Assembly: GCA_022036555.1 (NCBI GenBank)
Contig: CM039119.1
Location: forward strand, 25,936,723-26,000,722
Reading direction: 5' to 3'
DNA: 64,000 bases
From: Microstegium vimineum
Taxonomy: Eukaryota > Streptophyta > Magnoliopsida > Poales > Poaceae
Part shown: positions 55,713 through 64,000 of the stretch, piece by piece
Layout: each line of letters begins with the position of its first letter
How positions within the stretch are numbered: the first letter of the stretch is position 1
Notes under the pieces: generated by a model
The model's database searches: none
The model's input: the letters and a program-made list of their open reading frames with translations, nothing else
What the model was told of the DNA's origin: nothing
Position numbers and translations under genes: made by a program

Positions 55713-57236
55713 TGTTGGTATTTCTTATGACTATTGGATAAATCCGCAAGCGCACAAATTATACCATTGTAGTACTTCACCTAGGAGTATTCCATGGTAT
55801 CGTATTTCCATGAGGAACGAGAAGTGAGTTAACTAGGATTATGGATATGTCCTATGATGAATCAAGGGAGACTATGATAACTGGGTTGAGAGGTTCAATA
55901 TAGCAAAGGCATCTAACAAGGTATAGCTGGTTATACTGGCTTTATCAGCCCTTCTCCTGCAGGGGGCGATGGGATAGATCAGAAAGAGGACAAAACTCTA
56001 ACCGGACCGCGCCATCAAGTTGTATTGAGGCCCTACCTTTTAAGAACTTATCTGACACACATGGTGGAATACGAAGACTAGATAGAGCTATCACCTTCTA
56101 CTAGCATCCATAAACAATCTGTGCGATAAGCAGTTTACAAAGGTAAGATCTAGTCTAGACACCACGTCTACACTATGCTTACTACTTTAACCCAATGTTT
56201 AAGGCTAAAGCACTCTACTTAAAGTAAAGCGATGAACAAGCGCGAAAAGATGTATAACAGCTAAACCAGATTTAGAATACTAAATGCTATAAAAAACTTG
56301 GAAGAAGTCAATTACAAGAGCTGAACTTACAAGAGACTCGCATCCACTGAGGAAGAACTCTGGAGAAGACTCCCGACAAGCCTGAGGCTTTCTCCAGAAG
56401 GCTTCCTTCACTCCCCTCCAGCAAGCATAGCATTACTAGAGAGCTCCACTAAGAGACTAAGGAGTAGTGTTTCTCCAATGAGGCATGAGTGAGAGTGAGG
56501 GCCTAGGGGGGTATTTATAGCTAGAGGTGGAGTAGGGGCTACTCCGGTGCCACGTCAGCGATCCGCGCCACCTCCATCAGCCACCGTAGGATCAAACCGT
56601 CTTAGATCAACGGTGGAGATCAGGTGGATGCATGGCGGTATGCAGGAAGGCAGTGGGGAGCTTGGAGCACCTTTTGGGCCACCTGGGTGTGGTTGGCCGA
56701 CCACCCCATTATAGGTGGGCCCTGCCACTTCCTCCAGGAGGTGTCCCCATAGCACAGGGGACATGTGGGTGGCCTGGTGGCCCCACAGGGTGGTCGGCCG
56801 ACCCCCGTATGGGGTCCCTGGCCCACCTCTACCTCCTGTATGCTGGTCCCACTTGTCATCTTCAGTGGGTATTTGTTCTGAGATGTTTTTTCGCTTATAT
56901 CCTTGATGTGGGCCCATGGATCCTCGTGAAGCGAATCTGAATCGTTGGGAGAAAACAGACTTGGATCCAAGGGGTAGAAAGTGCTATGGAGGGTGTTACA
57001 TGGATCATGGGGGCTTGGCAGGCCTAGTGGCCCCACAGGATGGTCGGCTGACCCCCTAAGTGGGCCCACTAGCTCCCAAAAGTCCCCATTTGTCATTACC
57101 TGCACTCAAATAGTCATGGGACATGTGGAACTAGTTATTGGGTAAATTATGTTCATGTTATTCTTGTTTTCCTTTGAATATGAGGATGTTGACGGTATTT
57201 TGATGGTGACAAAATAGCTCGTAATTACCGTCAACA
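55713..57236 (-). mobile_element. 5' LTR of A2
   Basis: The 1524-bp repeat runs from TGTTGGTATTTC to CGTCAACA on plus. TATA (plus gtatttatag) is at 56511-56520. GGTCGGCCGACC words and variants lie near 56692, 56790 and 57040. About 6% divergence from the left LTR was counted in the first 270 bases. Confidence 0.92.
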
Positions 57237-58626
57237 GCCACATGATAAAAACAAATACAATAGTAAAGAAGAATAGTAAACAAAACAACTCAGCTGAAAA
57301 CAAAAATGCTCACCTACAATAATGTTACCCGTGGGAGTGCGCGACCGAGAAGTACAGTGACGGGTAACAGGAGTAAGCAGAGGAGGTTGAGCAGAAAACT
57401 CAAGCTTACTCTTCCTACAAAACAATATAAGCTAAGCAATCCGAGGATCAGGAGTATATGGTACATACCCATCAGTATTACAAAATCCAGGGATCAACCT
57501 GGAAGAAGAACTCGAAGCCACAGTAACTTCAGCAGCAGCCTCAGCAGGAGCAAAGGCAATAGGCCCAAAAGGCAGGTCAAGCCTAAAAGAGTGACCATAA
57601 TCCTAGCAAAAAAACAGAAAGCATGTTATCAGTAAAGAAAACCCCAGTAAAAAGGAATCAGAATAAGCTAAAGATCACTAACCTGAGGAGGAGGATGACC
57701 AACGTCATATTCTAGAATCTAGGGAGGAATAGCAGATACACTACTCAAAACCCTCCCCAAACGATCAAATATATCATCATTAGACAACTCGGCGTCGGGG
57801 ATAATCCAAGAAGGATCAGAAGAACTAGTGTATTCGAAGCCAAGATGATCCCTCTGCATGAGAGGTTGAACCCGACGACGATAGAAACTGGCAACCAATC
57901 CATTGCCGGTCAACCCGGATTGTTTCAGAAAGCTTATCTGAGTCAGCAAAGGCTTGATAGCCAAGGATTCAGAAGAGGATAGAGCATCGTTCCAGCAAGG
58001 AAGAAGGGTTGGTTTGACAGCAAGATCAGAAGTAAAATAAGTATCAGGTTTTGAGATGTAGAACCACTTATCTGCCCAATCCTTAACAGAGTCATAAAGA
58101 GTGAACGAAAAGTAGCTGTTCTTCACCCCCTGACGAAATTGAAGAGCGCAACAGCCAAAAGAATGGCTGGGTATTTTTTTGTGGAACCGAAGGCGGAAGA
58201 AATGACAAAAAAGGAGAAGGCAAGGCAGGATGCCAATAAAAGCCTCGCACAAATGAGCAAACGAAGCAAGGAAAAGAACTCCGTTAGGGGGTAGATGATG
58301 AAGCTAGACACCATAGAAACGAAGGAATTCCATCAAGAAGTTAGAAGGAAGGAAGCAAAGTCCAACATGAACAAAAGAAACAAAGAGCACAGTCCGATCA
58401 GGGGAGGGACTCAGGATTACATGCTCACCAGGAAGCGAGTATTCAGAAAAAATCTGTGCCCGAACCAGACCATGGGCAACTAGCAGATCTAAGTCTGCCT
58501 CCTAAGTTGTAGGCTTGGGAGACCGCTTCATCTGGCGAGACATCTCAACGAATTCGGGATTGTCAATTGAATCTAAAACAGTGTCTTCGTCAACGAATTC
58601 AACCTTGTTCTTGTTCTTCTTCACCA
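57237..58626 (-). pseudogene. G1 antisense ORF, amino-terminal exons (putative gypsy-type transposon protein)
   Basis: ATG at 58626 (MVKKNKNKVEFVDEDTVLDS) begins a frame to 57719 with two stops (near 58505 and 58295). It reads LVAHGLVRAQIF, FASFAHLCEAFIGILPCLLL, FHKKIPSHSFGCCALQFRQG, WADKWFYISKPDT, which resembles the putative gypsy-type transposon domain known from antisense ORFs of grass Tat elements. Splice-like borders follow: CCTCAG/GTTAGT near 57680, a TTGCTAG acceptor near 57603, a donor G/GTATGT near 57467, TTGTAG near 57419, and a donor GTGAGC near 57312. A2 interrupts the following intron or exon at 57236. Confidence 0.7.
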
Positions 58627-58710
58627 TCCGAGGCGGATCGAAGACAAACAAAGTAGCTGCGGTGGCTAGGGTTTGCAAGCAAAGGAAAGAGTTAGGAAGA
58701 GGGAAAGACA

Positions 58711-58720
58711 GATTTATAAA
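58711..58720 (-). promoter_or_regulatory. TATA box for the G1 antisense ORF
   Basis: On the minus strand TTTATAAATC lies 85-94 bases upstream of ATG 58626. Between them is a C/T-rich leader containing AAACCCTAGCCACCG, a text typical of plant 5' leaders. This suggests that the antisense ORF has its own promoter inside the element. Confidence 0.55.
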
Positions 58721-58729
58721 GGGGTAAAA

Positions 58730-60270
58730 AACTGCAAGTTTCTTTGACTACACAACGGTTACAAAAAGTCACCAGGAAATTATGAAATGGACGCCAAAGT
58801 AAAGCAATTAGTCAGAGTACATCTTTCACAAAGTAAACAGACAGCTCATGGAATAAAGAACTCGGACATCACAATCAAGACAGACAAAAGTACAAAGAAC
58901 TCGGAAGAATGAGACAACATTTGATTGATCATCCATTTTTCGATACAAAGTGTGATTAGAACAAAGATATGAATTTACAATCAACCAATACATGAAAGGA
59001 ACTAGCGCTAGTTAGTAACAAGGAACCCAGTTGAATTCGAGGTTAAAACCACGAGAACCAAGATCCAATATTGACAAACAGAGCCAAATAACTCAGATGT
59101 GCTTGACACTCAACGGAGCAATACACACCCTGCTTGCCAAAGGTAGTAGAAGCAGAACCCGGAAGCCATTCAAGATTGACAGTTCCGCCAGGTCCTCGAG
59201 AAAAGAAGGTGGATCAGCATCAGCACGCGCCAAAATGACACAGCACAGGACTGACCAAGGAACGCTTCTTCAACCAAGACCGCGAGATCAGCCAGAAGCA
59301 GGGAAGTAGGACACTGGAAGATGAGGCAGCACTACATGCGATAGCCTCATCACAAAACCTACACCATTTGCCTCAAAGCCATCCATAGCTTGATGCTACC
59401 TTGAAACTAGCAGCCCGCTAGTTTCTATCACAAGACTTACACCATTTACCAGATTACAACCCAGAAAAGGGAGGAAGAAGCCCGGGGGCTCGTCAAGCTC
59501 GCCAACTACAATATCCATGATACAGCAAGTTCAAGAACAAGGACCTTTACAAGGGAAAACAGAGGATATGTGACAAAGGAACCATACTACAACTATTTAT
59601 AGAAGAATAATGGGCGCACGTACACCAAGTCCATTAAGAAAGGATGACAACAGTAATAGCACATAAAGGAGGCAGAAAAGGCAAAAGATTCTTTAAGGAC
59701 TGCATTAATGAGATACAAACGGCTACAATAAAGACAGTACATCAAGGTACTATACAAAATATCTAGAAGAATATTGCAAGGACAATCATACACTCGACAA
59801 ACAACCCTGCAGCATAAAAGGAATGCCAAAAACAACTCGGCCAATGATCTTACAGATACAACAACCAGGAGATACAAATACAAGACCAATATAAGTCTCA
59901 TCTACAACAAAAGACCACAAGTAACAAAATATAAAGGCAGGAGCCAAGGCCACATCAGGACTACCACCAAAGAAGACCCAGTACCCAGACAAAACCTTAC
60001 AGCATAAAACAACCCAGAAATTCCGCACAACATGAAGAAAGTTCTGGTTGATAGGCAGAAAACCACTCCCAACAAATGAGTTTGGACAGCTCCAACTCTA
60101 GCCTTTCCAGTAGGAGTTCGATGCAAGCATGCACGGCCAGGAAGATGGAGCACACAACATCAATCAATTCAGGAGCAGCAACGGTTACAACCCGAAATTC
60201 AGTAAATAGATAGAGAAGGCATGGAAGCCACATCACAAGACTTCTTCTACCTATTGCACCAAAGTTCCTA
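58730..60270 (+). other. G1 3' region without recognised gene
   Basis: AC-rich text with no domain. Near 59475-59500 gaagcccgggggctcg resembles the purine-rich area before a Tat 3' LTR, yet no copy of the 471-bp LTR follows. A minus-strand TATAAATA is at about 59594-59601. Hydrophobic minus-strand frames (59593-59901, 59786-60028) look like complements of AC-rich sequence. The region fades into C3 sequence by about 60290. Confidence 0.45.
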
Positions 60271-60279
60271 GGAAAATCT

Positions 60280-60777
60280 AACGGAGGAGTTAGTCTACCT
60301 CATATGTATTATTGCACAAGTACTTAAATTCAATATTTATGCTTGTGTGGTCTTTGCTAGTGATGTAAATTGAATGATGATTGATTAACTAGCATGCATA
60401 GGTTTTTAGCTTAGACTCACATGTGTTCTTCAAGTGGTTGTATTTTCATGTGGTGTCAAGCTAATTATGGTGCTAAGGGTGATTTAAAATTCCGCACTCC
60501 GATGGTATCACGCTTCAAAGGTCTACTCTTAAACCTTAGCATCATTTGGTAGATATTTACTCTCCCACATTGTCTATCTATGCATATGTGCTAAACTTGA
60601 ACCAAACTCTAGAGGCACATATGTAGGGGGAGCAAATAACTACCAAACCAAATTTGTGTGACTTGTCCAAAATTTAAAATCCTTGATCAAAATGCTTGGA
60701 CAAGCAACTCAAGTTCAAAATGATTATATTTCATATCTTTATGGACAGGTTGTCATCAATTACCAAAAAGGGGAGAT
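60280..60777 (+). mobile_element. C3 copia 3' spacer and polypurine tract
   Basis: Text alignable to C2's 3' spacer in the opposite orientation (ccttagcatcatttggtag, cacatatgtagggggagc), ending with the tract AAAAAGGGGAGAT (60765-60777) directly before the LTR. No pol sequence of C3 remains, and the start of C3 material is not sharply defined. Confidence 0.7.
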
Positions 60778-62721
60778 TGAGAGCCCCATGTGTTTGGTTT
60801 TGAGTAATTGATGAAACCTACCTAAGTACTAATCTTGATCTCTAAGTGTGAATCATGAGATAGGTTGGTACATGCCATGTGATGGAGCTAATGAATCAAA
60901 GGTGATGATGGCAAGGCTCTAGCATGATGGTGCAAAGGAAGGTGGAAAAGGATTCAAGGCAAAGGTGAAATAGGAATCCATTTTCGGTTTGGTGATCAAG
61001 ACACCATAGAGGGTGTGATCACATTTAGGATAGATAGTTGTACTATCAAGAAGGGAGCTCACGTGTGTTATTACGGTTATCATGTGCCACTAGGTTCATT
61101 GCATTGCATCTAAAATCAATTGAACTAGTGAAACAACCAACTAATTCCAAGACAAATGTGAACTAAATGCTAACACATGTGCACAAGTGTTGAGATCACT
61201 TAGTGTTGGCCCTTGGAAGCTTGGAAGAAGTTGGAGTGAAGTTGGTGAAGTGTTTCGAACAGTAGAAGAGGTCCGGACGTAGGGTGTGTGGCAGGTCCGG
61301 ACCATCGAAGATTGGTCCGGAGGCATACCCTAGCTTGGCAGTGTTGAGGAGAGGCATCCAAACGCTGTTGTTAGTCCGGACGCAGGGCTCCGGACGCGCG
61401 TCCAGAGTTAGTGCGCTCTCTGTTGGTTCTATGTGCTTTGATTCGGACAATGGTGATGGTCCGGACTGAGAGCCGGACTTGCGTCCAGAGGAGAAGAGGA
61501 GATAAGGGAGCTCTCGGGTTCTCTGGAAGAAATTTCTAGACGCTAGAGGCGTTGGTCCGGACCCGCACTGTTGTGTGCGTCTGGAGCCACGTGGCATGCT
61601 ATGGTGCGAGCGGGAAACAGAGCCATTTGAACGGTAGGCGACCGAACACAGTTGCGTTGGTCTGGACTGCTCGTTGCGAGCAACCGGAGGCTGCGTCCGG
61701 AGGTGGAAACAGAGGGGCTGTCTCTGCGGTGTGGGGGCATCCGGATGCTGCTGATGGTCCGGACCCCCCACTGTTCCTTGCGTCCGGAGGTGGCGCAAAA
61801 AGCGTTTTTCATTGGGAAAACGGCTAGTTGTGAGTGGAGGCTATATATAGTTGTATGGCTGGCCCTTTGGGGCACTTCTTGCACATTCTATTCACTCACA
61901 CACTTGTGCTCATTTGTGAGAAGCTCCACCACTCATCCCTCTAAGCATATTTGACATATTCATGAGAGATTGAGTGAATCCAAGTGCATTGCTATTTGAT
62001 TGCATACTAGTGGCACTTGGTGATCGTCATCATCGTGGAAGTTCTTGTTATTCTTGGAGGTTGCCACCTCCTAGACGGCTTGGAGCGATGAGGATCGTTG
62101 AGCGGAGGAAGGTGTTTGTCTCCGGCTCCGATCAGTGGATTGTGAGGGGTTCTTGAACCTTCCCCGCGGGAGTTCGCAAAAGGTATCTCTAGTGGATTGC
62201 TCATAGCTTGTGGATGGGGATCTTGTGTTGGTTTTGCGGCACCCATGACGGGTTTGGCGTGTGATGCCAATTAGCGCGTGAACCTCCAAGTAGGTGAATC
62301 GCTACAACGAGGAGTAGCTTGTTGGCAAACAAGTGAACCTCGGTAAAAAATATTGTGTCTCATTGTCTCTACCGAGGATTCATCTTGTGATTGATTGGCC
62401 ATCCATTGTCTGATTGATATTCTCTCCGCGGAGGTATAACCTTCCTATCTCTAGCTTTGCTCTTACATTCTTTACATTCTTGCAAAGTAGAGATTCTAGC
62501 TTGTCTTGTGAAGCTTAGTCTTGTAGCCCTAGTTTACTAGTTCTTGTGTGTGACATAGGTTATCTTGCTAGTAGCTAGAATTGGTAGGTGGCTTGCCTAA
62601 CCTTAGTGCAAGCGCAAACTTGCTTTACGCCATGTTTTAATCTAACAAGTTTGCCTAAGTGTTGTTGTAGAAAATTTTAATAGGCTATTCACCCCCCCTC
62701 TAGCCATATCAAGACCTTTCA
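60778..62721 (+). mobile_element. 3' LTR of copia element C3
   Basis: The 1944-bp repeat begins TGAGAGCCCCATG after a polypurine tract and ends AAGACCTTTCA. It is related to the C2 LTR but in the opposite orientation. A TCCGGA-rich block (61266-61795) precedes ctatatatag at 61841-61850. The LTR end cuts directly into C2 gag at 62722 (flank gcctt). No 5' LTR of C3 was found. Confidence 0.88.
61841..61850 (+). promoter_or_regulatory. TATA box of C3 LTR
   Basis: CTATATATAG lies about 45 bases past the TCCGGA-rich block, followed by ttgtatggctggccc. The order matches C2. Confidence 0.65.
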
Positions 62722-63770
62722 GCCTTCTTGGTTTTCTTCCTCTCATCATCACTAGATTCCTCATCGGAGGAATCATCACTATCCCAAGTCACCATGTATG
62801 ATTCACCCTTCTTATTCTTGGTGAATGATAGCTTCTTATCCTTCTTGTCATGCTTGCCCTTCTTCTTCTCATCATCATCACTATTGTTGGGGTAATCCGC
62901 CATCATGTGATTGGTGCTCTTGCACTTGTAGCATCTTCTCACATATTCTTTGCTCTTGAAGTTATCTCTTCTCTTTCTAGCACCATAGCCCTTTTTCTTT
63001 ATGAACTTGCCAAACTTGCGCACAAAGAGGGCCATCATCTCATCATCAATGTCACTTGCATCTTCATCATCACTTGATTCTAGCTTCTTTGCTTTGCCCT
63101 TGTTCTTGGATGATGAAGCCTTGAATGCTAAGCTCTTCTTTTTCTTCTCTTCTTCTTCTTCACTTTCTTCATTGTATTGGTCTTCGATCATGATTTCTCC
63201 AAGTACTTCATTTGGAGTGAACTTGTCCAAACCATCTCTCCTAATTATTTGCCTCAAGATTTTGTATATCTTGGGCAAACAACCAAGAAACCGGTTTGAG
63301 AAGTCCTCATCCTTGACCTTTTCACCCAAGCTCTTGAGATCATTGATGATCGCTTGGAGCCTATGGAACATCTCCGGGATAGACTCATCATCCTTCATCT
63401 TGAAGTGAGATAGCTTGTCCTTGAGCATATACATCTTGACATTCTTTACCGTTGAAGTGCCTTCATAAGTATCTTCAAGTATCTTCCACACTTCACTTAC
63501 TCTTTCAAGATCTTTAATTTGCTCAAACACCTTCGAGTCAATGCCATTGTATATGACATTGAGTGCCATGGTGTTGCATTGTCGGTTCTCTTGCTCTCTA
63601 GGTGTGGGACTATCTTCATCAAGAATGACATAGTCCTTTTTGGTCACACTCCACACCTTCTCATGTATTGAGCCTAGATGCATCTTCATCTTCCTCTTCC
63701 AATAATCAAAGGATGTACCATCAAACATTGGTGGTTTGCTTCCCAAATGGTTGAATGATATTTGGGCCAT
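62722..63770 (-). pseudogene. C2 gag (copia), 3' end cut by C3 LTR
   Basis: The likely start is ATG 63770 (MAQISFNHLGSKPPMFDGTS), 47 bases past the primer site; an open GTG lies nine bases upstream. The copia gag core has FDYWKRKMKMHLGSIHEKVW, ALNVIYNGID, EQIKDLERVSEVWKILEDTY, MLKDKLSHFKMKDDESIPEM, RFLGCLPKIY. The zinc knuckle CYKCKSTNHMMADYP has Tyr at the fourth ligand position. An acidic and basic low-complexity tail continues until the C3 LTR truncates it at 62722. No internal stop is present, so most of gag is open, but the protease side is lost. Confidence 0.92.
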
Positions 63771-63816
63771 CACTAACACCGAAGGTTGTTAAGCCTTGAT
63801 AATAGCCGTGACCACT

Positions 63817-63828
63817 GCTCTGATAACA
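63817..63828 (-). other. Primer-binding site of C2
   Basis: On the minus strand TGTTATCAGAGC is one change away from TGGTATCAGAGC, the initiator-methionine tRNA site of copia elements. It lies two bases after the LTR end. Confidence 0.88.
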
Positions 63829-63830
63829 CT

Positions 63831-64000
63831 TGAAAGGTCCTAGATGGCTAGAGGGGGTGAATAGCCTAATAAAAATTCTACAAAACACTAGAGCAAAGGT
63901 TAGATAATACTTAAGCGAAGCTTTTTGCTCTAGCTCTACTAGGGGTGCAAAGCCACCTATCCAATGCAATTCTAACTGATTAAGAGCCTATCAAACAATC
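63831..64000 (-). mobile_element. 5' LTR of C2, cut by the window end
   Basis: Only the last 170 bases of the LTR are inside the window. They match 29769-29937 with about four substitutions. By comparison with the left copy, about 1.67 kb more LTR should follow beyond 64000. Confidence 0.92.

Larger units (their letters stand above)
44466..57236 (-). mobile_element. Complete Athila-like element A2 (with solo LTR inside)
   Basis: Two LTRs bound the element (left 44466-45994 = 3' LTR; right 55713-57236 = 5' LTR), with a tRNA-Asp-type primer site next to the right one and flanking ACCAC/GCCAC. On the minus strand come gag, a protease-like domain, and 3.9 kb of 3' region. There is no RT or integrase. 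Without the 3.6-kb solo LTR the element would be about 9.2 kb. In the first 270 bases the LTRs differ at about 16 sites, so it is an old insertion. It sits in the antisense ORF of G1. Confidence 0.92.
34928..60270 (+). mobile_element. Tat-like gypsy element G1, split by A2
   Basis: Order: 5' LTR (34928-35398), primer site, gag, protease, RT with RNase H and a second RNase H, integrase, hairpin tandem repeats, an antisense ORF interrupted by A2 (44466-57236), then about 1.6 kb of 3' region. No 3' LTR copy was found; the element gives way to C3 sequence between about 60240 and 60290. It is inserted in the integrase gene of C2. The coding strand is markedly A-rich. Confidence 0.85.

Noticed and set aside
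59593..60236. Hydrophobic, cysteine-rich minus-strand frames that could pass for an envelope-like protein
   Set aside because: Complement of AC-rich sequence in G1's 3' region; no signal peptide pattern, and no support from a second copy.
1..64000. tRNA or rRNA genes
   Set aside because: Only primer-site matches to tRNA 3' ends are seen; no cloverleaf or rRNA core was recognised by reading.

Overview
This window looks like heterochromatic, intergenic DNA from a large grass (Poaceae) genome. Almost every base that can be assigned belongs to nested LTR retrotransposons, with pieces of two CACTA-type DNA transposons. No intact host gene, rRNA or tRNA gene was found. The grass assignment rests on the element types (Athila-like and Tat-like Ty3/gypsy, Sirevirus-like Ty1/copia, a long Tekay-like solo LTR, CACTA ends); the species cannot be named from this sequence. 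Labels used here: A0, A1, A2 = Athila-like elements; G1, G2, G3 = Tat-like gypsy elements; C1, C2, C3 = copia elements.

Left block (1-13367). A0 (plus) has a partial 5' LTR, a tRNA-Asp-type primer site and a broken gag-protease frame. After it come a CACTA end, a second LTR-plus-primer-site fragment, the 5' end of G3, and A1 (plus), which has lost its 5' part but keeps a protease-like remnant, a long 3' region and a 3' LTR. Middle block (13368-26106). C1 (minus) carries gag, protease and integrase, has lost the catalytic part of its reverse transcriptase, and has an extra ORF between RNase H and the 3' LTR. To its right are a CACTA right end carrying gene-like spliced exons and a small A0-type LTR fragment.

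Right block (26107-64000) is a stack of insertions. G2 (plus, gag-protease only) is interrupted by C2 (minus). C2 is interrupted by G1 (plus, full gag-pol plus an antisense gene). G1 is interrupted by A2 (minus), and A2's gag is interrupted by a 3.6-kb solo LTR with a perfect 5-bp target duplication. A separate copia element, C3 (plus), abuts the gag of C2. C2's right LTR runs off the window, so the far halves of C2's target and of G2 should lie beyond base 64000.

The most interesting signals are not the polyproteins. They are (i) family-specific short palindromes repeated many times in each element (GGTCGGCCGACC in A elements, TCCGGA in C2/C3, GGCAGTGCC-like in C1); (ii) an antisense, apparently spliced gene in G1 with its own TATA box and plant-like leader; (iii) hairpin-forming tandem repeats in the 3' region of G1 and a 30-bp tandem repeat in G2; and (iv) short ORFs conserved between A1 and A2 in a 3.9-kb region otherwise taken as non-coding.
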